Of a DNA stretch of 64,000 bases, positions 45,401 through 52,487 are shown piece after piece. How positions within the stretch are numbered: position 1 is the first letter of the stretch; each line of letters opens with the position of its first letter. The stretch is from Serpens sp035497915 (GTDB lineage: Bacteria > Pseudomonadota > Gammaproteobacteria > Pseudomonadales > Pseudomonadaceae). The notes under the pieces are model-generated. The model ran no database searches. It saw only the letters and a program-made list of their open reading frames with translations, and was not told the DNA's origin. A program made the translations under genes and the position numbers. The stretch is from positions 62,001 to 126,000 of the forward strand of contig NZ_DATJCS010000039.1 of the NCBI RefSeq assembly GCF_035497915.1, in the 5' to 3' direction.

Positions 45401-46370
45401 CCTGGACGTGGTGACCTCGGAAATCAAGCAGCTCGGCGGCTCGGTGAGCATCGAGTCGGCCGAGGGGCAGGGCACGCGCTTCATCATTCGCCTGCCGTTC
45501 ACCGTCTCGGTCAACCGGGCGCTGATGGTGCACTCCGGCGATGACCTGTACGCCGTGCCGCTGAGCAACATCGAAGGCATCGTGCGCGTCTCGCCCTATG
45601 AGCTGGAGGCCTACTACGGCCCGGACGCGCCGCGCTTCGAGTACGCCGGGCAGCGCTACGAGCTCTGCTACCTGGGCGACCTGCTGAACAACGGCCAGCA
45701 GCCCAAGCTGATGGGGCAGACCCTGCCGCTGCCGGTGATCCTGGTGCGCTCGGCCGACCACAGCGTGGCGGTGCAGGTGGACAGCCTGGCCGGCTCGCGG
45801 GAAATCGTGGTGAAGAGCCTCGGTCCGCAGTTCGCGCGGGTGGCCGGCATCTCCGGCGCGACCATCCTCGGCGATGGCCGCGTGGTGGTAATCCTCGACT
45901 TCATGACCCTGCTGCGCAAGCGCCAGCTGCTGGCGCTGCCGCTGCGCGCCGCCCAGCCGCAGCTGGCGGTCGAAGCCGCCGCGCCGGAGAGCGAAACGCA
46001 TGCCCTGACCGTGATGGTGGTGGACGACTCGGTCACCGTGCGCAAGGTCACCACGCGCCTGCTCGAGCGCCAGGGCATGAACGTGGTCACCGCCAAGGAC
46101 GGCGTGGACGCCATCACCCAGCTGCAGGAATTCAAGCCGGACATCATGCTGCTGGACATCGAGATGCCGCGCATGGACGGCTTCGAAGTGGCCACCCTGG
46201 TGCGCCACGACCCGCAGCTGGCAGACCTGCCGATCATCATGATCACCTCGCGCACCGGCGATAAGCACCGCGAGCGGGCCATGGCCATCGGCGTCAACGA
46301 TTACCTGGGCAAGCCATACCAGGAATCCCAGTTGCTCGAATGCATCCACAGCCTGGTAGGCCGCCCATGA
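39492..46370 (+). CDS. chpA: ChpA hybrid histidine kinase of the Pil-Chp system
   Basis: ChpA (PilL) is the very large CheA-type kinase that phosphorylates PilG and PilH. The 2292-residue protein has a degenerate first Hpt-like segment (YVHQVHGTL) and five clear Hpt motifs with phospho-His at about H729, H875, H1195, H1389 and H1549 (HTLKG or HTIKG). These are followed by a dimerisation domain, an ATPase domain (N box MLRNAVDH near 1875, G boxes LADDGGGIRL and ISGRGVGLDVV), a CheW-like domain and a C-terminal receiver with phospho-Asp near D2222 (MLLDIEMPRMDG). The ATG at 39492 follows GGAG and matches the family start MGDRHDYVALEWVKGEIAETL. The stop overlaps chpB. Confidence 0.96.
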   Translation: MGDRHDYVALEWVKGEIAETLNQARQALEAFVENREDSTRLSFCLTYVHQVHGTLRMVEFFGATLFAEEMERLVQALLEGRVADQDESLQVLMQAILQLPVYLDRVHSTRTDQPLLLLPLLNELRAAQGEPPLSETSLFAPDLSAPIPALSRDSLARLNTPEFPQLLRKLRQLQQVAMVGLLRGQETDKNLAQLEKVYLKLADLGRESPLEPLWEIAAGVVEGLVSGSVPGGAPVHGLLQQLDRELKRLVSEGPQGFNNPAPQELTKDLLFHLAKASFETPRIAELRARFRLDQALPGQGATTAAERGSLVGPDRGAIRSVVAALCEELVRIKDSLDLFVRSDRRNLGELAGLQAPLKQIADTLAVLGFAQPRKAILDQLDTVQLLLDGGKAADDGALMDIAGALLYVEATLSGIAGMDNDSQNEQSRLPTTDVAQIHQLVIREARTGLEQAKDAIIEFIASQWNHEHLARVPELLTQVRGGLGMIPLQRAAELLEACKRYICERLLEPRAVPDWQHLDTLADAITGVEYYLERLSEDHASQGELILDVAEESLCSLGYPPRATAPQPDAATPALDWLADDMREPQPAPQSAAAPATLAGFVDELFAAPEPGSDQPSPAPLPSIFELLELDAEGLTPEAAPRREPPPAAPLTVADVLAAPVQAINPPAQDAPPSLLPPPADEEPVDEELRDVFIEEAGEVLETIHQYLPQWRANSDNREALTEVRRAFHTLKGSGRMVRALIIGELAWAVENLFNRLLDRSIEATPAVHELVGEVVALLPELVEEFAAKAQRQRDDVDRLAASAHALSRGQQPASPAPQAVAADEGTDGNCLDPQLLDIFRNEAESHLETLDQFLAECEQVLPQPVNDRLQRALHTLKGSAHMAGILPMAEVAMPLERLVKEFHNHQIPVDRELAALLARARELLQQGLAQLDSTPHAPLPGSEAFQSAVQNLQKERLSQAEAKRTSSEPHASELLGRHLGNHIDTLLDSEELLAGWRDQPSAASPLGDLRAAVEALWQGARQAKLAPLASLCEAVSQVYAAVAEQGLATDARFFEETLAAHEALIGMLDQVAAALQVSPRPDRIAALTALLDSPASLAEPAFDFDALPDNLLELEPLELAFDALDEAPLTLDETPAPQAEAVQTQPLDTLDEEMIEIFLEEAGDILDSAAQLLEDWLADTQDLDALAGLQRDLHTLKGGARMAGVAPIGDLAHELEFLYEGLMQQRFTAEPTLAWLLHKCHDRLTQQIEQLQAREPVTLATSLIRAVQDYRETGAVSLEPQGAEAPPAAASTPEGDLWAALEAADGLELDGFGELEEIELQAPAEEEEPELEAEVEVDALDVQADPELMALFLEESFGLIEDAREALQRWRADPCNGIEIETLQRDLHTIKGCARMADVQPIGDLGYELEMLYRQLADGRLRSGETLFELLERSHARVKTQLEAVRDGQPVPGGEELIAALQQYVAAPEEQLSEPPSVTLQPASEPAVEAPVTPAPVPPAAASEVDEEILEIFREEADELIEALQSCIQDWEAMPEAVPFDDLLRILHTLKGGARLAGQAHIGTLSHELEQRLIEARQKGEPQSDALFALVRNEFAILQAAVDGLRGLLNEEDLVASAAPPLAPPLPAAPLAEPDAPLAGAPAQALAPIEPVASGARVVLPFVRQAEEAREAAARRAPQELVKVPADLLDNLVNLAGETSIFRGRVEQQVSDVGYTLGEMEATIERVRDQLRRLDTETQAQILSRYQAEAERAGYEDFDPLEMDRHSQLQQLSRALFESASDLLELKEALALKNRDAETLLLQQSRVNTELQEGLMRTRMVPFDRLLPRLRRIVRQVSAELGKQVDMVIGNAEGEMDRSVLERIIAPMEHMLRNAVDHGIEPVEARRAAGKPDQGTISLNLSREGGEIVLTLADDGGGIRLDAVRRKAIERGLMAPDSEITDHEVLQFILAAGFSTAEKITQISGRGVGLDVVTSEIKQLGGSVSIESAEGQGTRFIIRLPFTVSVNRALMVHSGDDLYAVPLSNIEGIVRVSPYELEAYYGPDAPRFEYAGQRYELCYLGDLLNNGQQPKLMGQTLPLPVILVRSADHSVAVQVDSLAGSREIVVKSLGPQFARVAGISGATILGDGRVVVILDFMTLLRKRQLLALPLRAAQPQLAVEAAAPESETHALTVMVVDDSVTVRKVTTRLLERQGMNVVTAKDGVDAITQLQEFKPDIMLLDIEMPRMDGFEVATLVRHDPQLADLPIIMITSRTGDKHRERAMAIGVNDYLGKPYQESQLLECIHSLVGRP

Positions 46371-47368
46371 CCGCCCGCATCGCGATCCTCGCCGACACCT
46401 CCCTGCAGCGCCACATCCTTCAGCGGGCGCTGGCCGGCAGCGGCTATCAGGTGGTGTTCAATCAGGACCCGGCCGGGCTGGCGCCGGCCGAGCTGCACGG
46501 CTGCGCCGCCGACCTCTGGCTGGTGGATCTGGCCCAGGGCGAAGACCTGCCGCTGCTCGACGACTTGCTGGAGGGGGAAACCCCGGTGCTGTTCGGCGAG
46601 GGCAAGGCGCCCGAGCGCAGCTCGGAACATTACCCGCGCTGGGAACGCAGCCTGTTCGGCAAGCTCAAGCGCCTGGTCGGCGACCCGGCCGCCGCGGTGG
46701 GGCCGAGCCTGCAGGGACTGCTGAACGAGAACGAGACCGTCGAGCCGCTGAGCCTGCCGGCGAGCCTGGCTCAGGCACCGGCCGAGCCGGCCCGCGAGGT
46801 CTGGCTGCTGGCCGCCTCGCTGGGCGGTCCGGTGGCGGTAAAGGCCTTCCTCGACGCGCTGCCGGCCGGCCTGCCGGTGGCGTTTCTCTACGCGCAGCAC
46901 ATCGACGCCGCCTTCGAGGCCAGCCTGCCGCAGGCGGTGGGTCGCCACAGCCAGTGGACGGTGCGCCCGCTGCAACCCGGCGCGCCGCTGTGCAACGGCG
47001 AGGTGCAGGTGGTGCCGATCGCCAACGAACTGGCCTTTGCCGCCGACGGCAGCCTGACGCTGCTCGAACGCGGCTGGCCGGAGCCGTACAGCCCGTCCAT
47101 CGACCAGATGATGCTCAGCCTCGCTGGCCAGTTCGGCGCGCGTTGCGGGGTGATCACCTTCAGCGGCATGGGCAGCGACGGCAGCGCCGCCGCCGCCTAT
47201 GTGCGCCGCCAGGGCGCGCCGATCTGGACGCAGAGCGCCGACAGCTGCGTCTGTTCCAGCATGCCCGACAGCCTGCGCGAAGGCGGCTACAGCGAACTCA
47301 GCGGCAATCCGCGCGAACTGGCGGCGGCGCTGGTCAAGCACTTGGCCGAGCGTCCCCGGGATGCCTAA
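46367..47368 (+). CDS. chpB: Chemotaxis methylesterase ChpB (CheB family)
   Basis: ChpB is the CheB-type glutamate methylesterase/deamidase predicted to reset PilJ. The 333-residue protein has a degenerate receiver-like N-terminus (AILADTSLQRHILQRAL, with one acidic residue instead of an acidic pair) and a C-terminal catalytic domain with the triad Ser151 (AASLGGPVAV), His178 (YAQHIDAAF) and Asp271 (FSGMGSDGSAAA). The ATG overlaps the chpA stop (ATGA). Confidence 0.94.
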   Translation: MTARIAILADTSLQRHILQRALAGSGYQVVFNQDPAGLAPAELHGCAADLWLVDLAQGEDLPLLDDLLEGETPVLFGEGKAPERSSEHYPRWERSLFGKLKRLVGDPAAAVGPSLQGLLNENETVEPLSLPASLAQAPAEPAREVWLLAASLGGPVAVKAFLDALPAGLPVAFLYAQHIDAAFEASLPQAVGRHSQWTVRPLQPGAPLCNGEVQVVPIANELAFAADGSLTLLERGWPEPYSPSIDQMMLSLAGQFGARCGVITFSGMGSDGSAAAAYVRRQGAPIWTQSADSCVCSSMPDSLREGGYSELSGNPRELAAALVKHLAERPRDA

Positions 47369-47380
47369 AGGAATCCGAAC

Positions 47381-47851
47381 ATGAGCGAAACACCCACCCT
47401 TCCGAGCACTGTCAGCAGCCTGACTGCGCTGCTGATGCCGCTGCACGATCGCAGCCTGCTGCTGCCCAACGTGGCCATGGCCGAGCTGGTGCCCTACCAG
47501 ACCCCGGAGCGCCGCGAGGCCATGCCGGACTGGCTGCTGGGCTACATCGGCTGGCGCAACCTGACGCTGCCGCTGCTGTCGTTCGAGGTGGCCAGCGGGT
47601 CGCGGACCGAGGTCGGCCGTAACGCCCGCATCGCGGTGCTGAACGCCATCGGCGACCGCCCCGGCACGCCGTTCCTGGCCCTGCTGCTGCAGGGCATCCC
47701 GCGCTCGCTCAAGGTCGACGCCGAGCTGCCCGCCGCCGCCGGCACCCTGGCGCCGCTGGAGCTGGCGGCGGTGCGTATCGGCGACGAGCTGGTGAAGATC
47801 CCCGACCTGGAAGGCCTGGAGCAGAAGCTGGCGGATGCCGGGCTGATCTGA
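47381..47851 (+). CDS. chpC: CheW-like adaptor ChpC
   Basis: ChpC is a second CheW-like protein of the Pil-Chp system, thought to connect additional inputs to ChpA. The 156-residue protein has a CheW-like core (LLPNVAMAELVPYQ, GYIGWRNLTLPLLSFEV, LALLLQGIPRSLKV). It lies 12 bases after chpB. No chpD (AraC family) or chpE (LysE family) gene follows; the next gene is rsmE on the other strand. Confidence 0.94.
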   Translation: MSETPTLPSTVSSLTALLMPLHDRSLLLPNVAMAELVPYQTPERREAMPDWLLGYIGWRNLTLPLLSFEVASGSRTEVGRNARIAVLNAIGDRPGTPFLALLLQGIPRSLKVDAELPAAAGTLAPLELAAVRIGDELVKIPDLEGLEQKLADAGLI

Positions 47852-47894
47852 GTGGCTTCGGGTGATCATGGCGCACGGTGCTGGCTGAAAATCC

Positions 47895-47976
47895 GTCGGC
47901 CGGCATAAAGCCGGCCCTACAGGGTTGGCCATCAAGATATTTACGACATGCAGCGTGGCGGGTTTATCCCGGCCGC
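47895..47976. repeat. REP pair after chpC
   Basis: GGCCGGCATAAAGCCGGCCC at about 47898 and GGCGGGTTTATCCCGGCCGC at about 47957 form a pair of the 13763 family in the inverse order (outer arms exchanged) between convergent genes. Confidence 0.85.
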
Positions 47977-48015
47977 CGTGGGCGGGGTGGTGCGCGGTGT
48001 CGGCTGGAAATCTGA

Positions 48016-48037
48016 AACGGGCCTCCCCTAGCCCGTT
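48016..48037 (-). terminator. Terminator-like hairpin after rsmE
   Basis: AACGGGC / GCCCGTT with an 8-base loop lies 3 bases beyond the rsmE stop. On the minus strand it is followed by TTCAGATTTCC, a weak T-rich tract, so it is a moderate terminator. Confidence 0.55.
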
Positions 48038-48040
48038 CCG

Positions 48041-48760
48041 TTAGAAATCCCCCCACAGCTGCTGCGCCACGCTAAGCGCCACCACCGGCGCGGTTTCCGT
48101 GCGCAGCACACGCGGCCCCAGGCGGGCGGCGTGGAAGCCGTGGCTTTTCGCCTGTTCCACCTCGGCCTCCGACAATCCCCCCTCGGGGCCGATCAGGAAA
48201 GCCAGGCTGGTCGGCCGGGCACGGCTGGCCAGCGGCTCGGCCACCGGGTGCAGCACCAGCTTGAGCTCGGCCCGCACCTGGCGCTGCCAGTCGTCCAGGC
48301 CAAGCGGCGCATGGATCACCGGCAGCACCGAGCGTCCGCACTGTTCGCAGGCGCTGATGGCGATCTGGCGCCAGTGGGCCAGGCGCTTGTCGGCGCGCTC
48401 GTCCTTCAGGCGCACCTCGCAGCGCTCGCTGACCAGCGGGGTGATCTCCGCCACGCCCAGCTCGGTGGCCTTCTGGATCGCCCAGTCCATACGCTCGCCG
48501 CGCGACAGGCCCTGGCCCAGATGGATGCGCAGGGGCGACTCGGCCAGGCCGTCGAAGACTTCGCGCAATTCCACGCTGACGCTCTTCTTGCCCACCTCGG
48601 CCAGCTCGCCCAGGTATTCCCGGCCGCTGCCGTCGAACAGCTGCACCGCGGCGCCCGGCGCCAGGCGCAGCACGCGGCCGATGTAATGGGCCTGGGCCTC
48701 CGGCAGTTCGTGGCGGCCGAGGGACAGCGGGGCATCGATGAAAAAACGGGAAAGGCGCAT
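48041..48760 (-). CDS. rsmE: 16S rRNA m3U1498 methyltransferase RsmE
   Basis: RsmE methylates N3 of U1498 in 16S rRNA using S-adenosylmethionine. The 239-residue protein has an N-terminal PUA-like domain (MRLSRFFIDAPL, HYIGRVLRLAPGAAVQLFDGSG) and a SPOUT methyltransferase domain with the knot region LAFLIGPEGGLSEAEVE and LGPRVLRTETAPVVAL. It lies downstream of bioA on the same strand, 138 bases away, a Pseudomonas-typical pair. Confidence 0.96.
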   Translation of the reverse strand: MRLSRFFIDAPLSLGRHELPEAQAHYIGRVLRLAPGAAVQLFDGSGREYLGELAEVGKKSVSVELREVFDGLAESPLRIHLGQGLSRGERMDWAIQKATELGVAEITPLVSERCEVRLKDERADKRLAHWRQIAISACEQCGRSVLPVIHAPLGLDDWQRQVRAELKLVLHPVAEPLASRARPTSLAFLIGPEGGLSEAEVEQAKSHGFHAARLGPRVLRTETAPVVALSVAQQLWGDF

Positions 48761-48898
48761 GGGCAGGTGCGGGGTAGCCAGTGGGAGGTGGCAAGCTTAA
48801 AGCACCCGGGCGGCCGTAGGGCGGACAACGTTGTTTTTGGGCCGCCGTTGCGGTGTGCACACGGCGGCCGGAAAGACGCCGACCGCCGATGTAGTCCG

Positions 48899-50305
48899 CT
48901 ACCCCGGATCACGAAACTCCGCCGGCCCGCCGGTCGGCATGGCCACGCTGACGGCGGTGCGGGTGGCTAGCTCGATGCCTTCGCCGGCCACCTCGGCCAG
49001 AAAGTCGATCTGCTCCGGGGTGATCACATACGGCGGCAGCAGGTACACCACGTTGCCCAGCGGGCGCAGCAGGGCGCCGCGCTCGAGGGCGTGGCGGTAA
49101 ACCGCCAGGCCGCGGCGCTCCTGCCAGGGGAAGGGCGCTTTGCTGGCCTTGTCCTGCACCAGCTCGATGGCCAGGGCCATGCCGGTCTGGCGCACTTCAC
49201 CCACCTGCGGATGCTCGGCCAGGTGCGCGCAGGCGAGACCCATGTGCGCGGCCAGCGCGCGGTTGGCCTCGATCACGTTGTCCTGCTCGAAGATGTCCAG
49301 CGTGGCCAGCGCGGCGGCGCAGGCCAGCGGGTTGCCGGTGTACGTGTGCGAATGCAGGAAGGCGCGCAGGGTCGGATAGTCGTCGTAGAAGGCCTGGTAC
49401 ACCGTATCGGTGGTCAGCACGGCGGCCATCGGCAGGTAGCCGCCGGTGAGCGCCTTGGACAGCACCAGGAAATCCGGGGTGATGGCCGCCTGCTCGCAGG
49501 CGAACAGCGTGCCGGTGCGGCCGAAGCCGACGGCGATCTCGTCGGCGATCAGGTGCACGCCATAGCGGTCGCAGGCCTCGCGCAGCAGGGTCAGATAGAT
49601 CGGGTGATACATGCGCATGCCGCCGGCGCCCTGGATCAGCGGCTCGACGATGACGGCGGCGACCTCGTGGTGATGCTCGGCCAGGGTGCGTTCCATGTGA
49701 CTGAACATCTGCCGCGAGTGGGTTTCCCAGTCCACCCCGGGGGCGCGATGCCAGCAGTCGGGGCTGGGCACCTTGAGGGTGTCGAGCAGCAGCGGCCGAT
49801 AGGTTTCGGTGAACAGCGCCACGTCGCCCACCGACATGGCCGCCACGGTTTCGCCGTGGTAGCTGTTGGTCAGGGTGACGAAGCGCTGCTTGCCCGGCTG
49901 CCCGGCGTTGCGCCAGTAGTGGAAACTCATCTTCAGCGCCACCTCGATGCCCGAGGAGCCGTTGTCGGCGTAGAACACCCGCGCCAGGCCGGGCGGCGCC
50001 AGGCGCGCCAGGCGTTCGGACAGCTCGATCACCGGCTGATGGCTGAAGCCGGCGAGCATCACATGCTCCAGCGTGTCGACCTGCGCCTTGATGCGCTCGC
50101 CAATGCGCGGATTGGCATGGCCGAACACGTTTACCCACCAGGAGCTGACCGCGTCCAGGTAGCGCTTGCCGTCGAAGTCCTCCAGCCAGACGCCCTCGCC
50201 CCGGCGGATCGGAATCAGCGGCAGCTGCTCGTGATCCTTCATCTGCGTGCAGGGGTGCCAGAGCGTCGCCAGGTCGCGGCGCATCCATTGATCGTTGAGG
50301 CTCAT
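48899..50305 (-). CDS. bioA: Adenosylmethionine-8-amino-7-oxononanoate aminotransferase
   Basis: BioA makes 7,8-diaminopelargonate from KAPA and S-adenosylmethionine in biotin synthesis, with PLP as cofactor. The 468-residue protein has DLATLWHPCTQM and YLDAVSSWWVNVFGH at the N-terminus, the ADNGSSGIEVALKMS cofactor segment, HLIADEIAVGFGRTGTLFACE and the PLP lysine in LVLSKALTGGYLP. GGGAGA precedes the ATG. The C-terminal tail (TAVSVAMPTGGPAEFRDPG) is a little longer than usual. I see no BirA-type operator nearby. Confidence 0.96.
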   Translation of the reverse strand: MSLNDQWMRRDLATLWHPCTQMKDHEQLPLIPIRRGEGVWLEDFDGKRYLDAVSSWWVNVFGHANPRIGERIKAQVDTLEHVMLAGFSHQPVIELSERLARLAPPGLARVFYADNGSSGIEVALKMSFHYWRNAGQPGKQRFVTLTNSYHGETVAAMSVGDVALFTETYRPLLLDTLKVPSPDCWHRAPGVDWETHSRQMFSHMERTLAEHHHEVAAVIVEPLIQGAGGMRMYHPIYLTLLREACDRYGVHLIADEIAVGFGRTGTLFACEQAAITPDFLVLSKALTGGYLPMAAVLTTDTVYQAFYDDYPTLRAFLHSHTYTGNPLACAAALATLDIFEQDNVIEANRALAAHMGLACAHLAEHPQVGEVRQTGMALAIELVQDKASKAPFPWQERRGLAVYRHALERGALLRPLGNVVYLLPPYVITPEQIDFLAEVAGEGIELATRTAVSVAMPTGGPAEFRDPG

Positions 50306-50362
50306 GATGCTCTCCCGGGGCGAAAACCCGGCGAGCCTAGCACGAAGTGCGGGGCGCTGTTT

Positions 50363-50414
50363 CTATCGGCTGGTTCGATGGGTTGAAGCGAAAAAATTCG
50401 CTTTTATCCGATAG
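50363..50414. promoter_or_regulatory. Palindrome cluster between bioA and cytochrome b561
   Basis: A perfect dyad AAGCGAA-AAAA-TTCGCTT (50386-50403) lies inside a wider inverted repeat CTATCGG (50363-50369) / CCGATAG (50408-50414). The site is about 55 bases before the cytochrome b561 start and about 80 bases from the bioA start, so it could be an operator for either or both divergent genes. The regulator is unknown. Confidence 0.45.
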
Positions 50415-50458
50415 GTTTGTCGGTAGTCTTTATATCCATCGAACGCAAGGAGCTTGCC

Positions 50459-51013
50459 ATGCAGTGGCGCAATTCAACCCGCAATTACGGTCTGACCAGC
50501 ATCCTGCTGCACTGGGGCGTGGCCCTGGCTGTGGTCGGCCTGTTCGCCCTGGGCCTGTGGATGCGCGGGCTCAACTATTACAGCGAGTGGTACCGCACCG
50601 CGCCGGACATCCACAAAAGTGTCGGCCTGATCCTGCTGGCGGTGATGGTGCTGCGCCTGGTCTGGCGCTGGATCAGCCCGCCGCCGGCGGCGCTGTCCAC
50701 GCACAGCCCGCTGGTGCGCCTGGCCAGCACGGCCGGACACCTGACGCTGTACGCCGGCCTGTTCCTGGTGATGCTTTCCGGCTACCTGATCTCCACCGCC
50801 GATGGCCGGCCGATCAGCGTGTTCGGCTGGTTCGAGGTGCCGGCGCTGATCACCGGCATCCCGCGCCAGGAAGATGTGGCCGGCGACATCCATTTCTACG
50901 CCGCCTGGGCGCTGGTGATCCTCGCCGCGCTGCATGCCCTGGCGGCGTTCAAGCACCACCTGATTGATCGCGATGACACCTTGCGGCGCATGTTCGGCCG
51001 CGCCAAACACTGA
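50459..51013 (+). CDS. Cytochrome b561 family protein
   Basis: This is a four-helix inner-membrane di-haem b protein of the CybB (YodB/CybP) type that likely passes electrons from the quinone pool to periplasmic partners. The 184-residue protein has conserved His residues in or near helices (LLHWGVALAVVGL, DIHKSVGLILLAVM, GDIHFYAAWALVILAALHALAAFKHHL). The ATG at 50459 has AAGGAG 7 bases upstream; the frame upstream of it is open but lacks a good start. It precedes yceI by 24 bases, a common pairing. Confidence 0.92.
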   Translation: MQWRNSTRNYGLTSILLHWGVALAVVGLFALGLWMRGLNYYSEWYRTAPDIHKSVGLILLAVMVLRLVWRWISPPPAALSTHSPLVRLASTAGHLTLYAGLFLVMLSGYLISTADGRPISVFGWFEVPALITGIPRQEDVAGDIHFYAAWALVILAALHALAAFKHHLIDRDDTLRRMFGRAKH

Positions 51014-51037
51014 AATTCACCAAGGAGAGTTCCCCCC

Positions 51038-51613
51038 ATGTTGAAGAAGACCCTTACCGCACTGACCCTGGGCGCCGCCCTGTTCGCCGGCCAGGCCATG
51101 GCCGCCGACTACGTGATCGACAAGCAGGGCCAGCACGCCTTCGTCAACTTCAAGATCAGCCACCTGGGCTACAGCTGGATCTACGGCACCTTCAAGGACT
51201 TCGACGGCACCTTCAGCTTCGACGCCGCCAAGCCGGAAGCCAGCAAGGTCAACGTGACCCTGAAGACCGCCAGCGTCGACACCAACCATGCCGAGCGTGA
51301 CAAGCACCTGCGCAGCGGCGACTTCCTGAACGTCGACAAGCATCCGACCGCCACCTTCACCTCTACCGGCGTGAAGTCCACCGGCCAGGGCACCGCCGAC
51401 ATCACCGGCAACCTGACCCTGAACGGCGTGACCAAACCGGTGGTAATCGCCGCCAAGTTCCTCGGCGAAGGCAAGGACCCGTGGGGCGGCTACCGCGCCG
51501 GCTTCGAAGGCACCACCAACATCAAGATGAAGGACTTCGGCATCAAGATGGATCTCGGCCCGCAGAGCGAGAACGTCGAGCTGATCCTGACCGTGGAAGG
51601 CGTGCGCAAGTAA
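51038..51613 (+). CDS. YceI-family periplasmic protein (PasP-like)
   Basis: YceI proteins are small lipocalin-like beta barrels that bind a polyisoprenoid or quinone-like ligand. The orthologue at this locus in P. aeruginosa is called PasP and was reported as a secreted small protease, although the family has no classical protease motif. The 191-residue protein has a signal peptide (about 1-22, cleaved after AMA), ADYVIDKQGQHAFVNFKISHLGYS, and the YceI block GDFLNVDKHPTATFTSTGV. AGGAGAG lies before the ATG. A strong terminator follows. Confidence 0.93.
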   Translation: MLKKTLTALTLGAALFAGQAMAADYVIDKQGQHAFVNFKISHLGYSWIYGTFKDFDGTFSFDAAKPEASKVNVTLKTASVDTNHAERDKHLRSGDFLNVDKHPTATFTSTGVKSTGQGTADITGNLTLNGVTKPVVIAAKFLGEGKDPWGGYRAGFEGTTNIKMKDFGIKMDLGPQSENVELILTVEGVRK

Positions 51614-51627
51614 GCTCGCCCCCTCCG

Positions 51628-51661
51628 TGCAAAACGCCGGCCTTCGCGCCGGCGTTTTGCA
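51628..51661. terminator. Bidirectional terminator between yceI and the tetR-type gene
   Basis: GCAAAACGCCGGC / GCCGGCGTTTTGC (13 perfect pairs, loop of 6) can stop transcription from both sides. The stop codon of the minus-strand regulator lies 2 bases from its edge. Confidence 0.93.
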
Positions 51662-51662
51662 T

Positions 51663-52301
51663 TTAGGGTGCCCGCCGCAGCGCCGGGCTCAGGCGCAGCA
51701 TATCGAGGCAGGTGCTGGCCAGGCGCTCGGCCTCCTGGTGCAGGTCGTGGCTGTCGGGCAGCAGCAGCCACTCGCGAATCAGTCCCGACACGCAGGCATG
51801 TAGCGTGCGCGCCGCAGCCGGCAGGTCGAGGGTGGCGGGCAATTGACCCTTGTCGACGGCGTTGGCCAGCGCCTGGGTGATGATGTCGTGACACTCCCGC
51901 ACGGCGGTGGGCAGGAACTGGCCTAGGCCGCAAGTGGCATCGGTGTATTCGCAGCGAAACAGCAGGATCTCGTTGAGGCGACGGAAGCCGGGATCCCGCG
52001 CGGACAGCTGGAACAGGCGGGTCAGCAGCCGGTGCATATGGCCGAGCGGATCCTTTTCATCGGGGTCGCGCGTGGCGGCCTCCAGTTCACCGAGCGGCAG
52101 GCTGCGGTTATCCAGCAGCGCCTGGAACACCTGATCCTTGTTTTCGAAGTGCCAGTACACGGCGCCACGGCTGATGTTGGCGGCCCGCGCGATGTCCGCC
52201 ATCGAGGTGCGCGAAAGGCCTCGTTCGTGGAAGCAGAGCTCCGCGGCATCGAGAATCTGCAGGCGGGTGGCGAGGGCTTCTTCTTTGGTGCGTCGGGCCA
52301 T
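51663..52301 (-). CDS. ttgR: TetR-family repressor of the adjacent RND pump (TtgR/AcrR type)
   Basis: This is predicted to be a TetR-family repressor that releases the pump operon when it binds drugs or aromatic compounds. The 212-residue protein has the TetR helix-turn-helix (TRLQILDAAELCFHERGLSRTSMADIARAANISRGAVYWHFENKDQVF in the first 60 residues) and a TtgR/AcrR-like ligand domain (LGHMHRLLTRLFQLSARDP, FRCEYTD, SGLIREWLLLPDSHDL). It is divergent from ttgA and its likely operator lies between them. P. aeruginosa has the unrelated MarR-type MexR at this place, so this chromosome follows the P. putida arrangement. Confidence 0.92.
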   Translation of the reverse strand: MARRTKEEALATRLQILDAAELCFHERGLSRTSMADIARAANISRGAVYWHFENKDQVFQALLDNRSLPLGELEAATRDPDEKDPLGHMHRLLTRLFQLSARDPGFRRLNEILLFRCEYTDATCGLGQFLPTAVRECHDIITQALANAVDKGQLPATLDLPAAARTLHACVSGLIREWLLLPDSHDLHQEAERLASTCLDMLRLSPALRRAP

Positions 52302-52366
52302 GGTTACGGGGCTCTGCTCCGGCGCACACAGGCACGCGGAGCAATATTTGGAAAGGGATCGGCTTA

Positions 52367-52396
52367 TTTACAAACAATCATGGATGTAAGTATATT
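52367..52396 (+). promoter_or_regulatory. Promoter of the RND pump operon with overlapping TtgR-type operator
   Basis: TTACAA (52368-52373), 17 bases, TATATT (52391-52396) forms a good sigma-70 promoter. The dyad TTACA (52368-52372) / TGTAA (52385-52389) covers its -35 and spacer, so a bound repressor would block polymerase. The sequence TTACAAACAATCATGGATGT closely resembles the TtgR operator I recall from P. putida. Confidence 0.8.
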
Positions 52397-52487
52397 GCGC
52401 CGTCAAATTCACAGTGTTGCAGAGGACGGGAGAGGCCTTGCCGTTCTCTTCCCGCGTTTCTGCTTTCTACCCTTCACGAGGTTGTCC

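Noticed and set aside
48839..48871. Hairpin between bioA and rsmE as a bioA terminator
   Set aside because: The GGCCGCCGT / ACGGCGGCC stem is followed on the minus strand by an A-rich, not T-rich, tract, so it does not look like an intrinsic terminator for bioA.
51663..52301. MexR as identity of the pump regulator
   Set aside because: MexR is a MarR-family protein; this sequence has a TetR helix-turn-helix at the N-terminus and a TtgR-like ligand domain.
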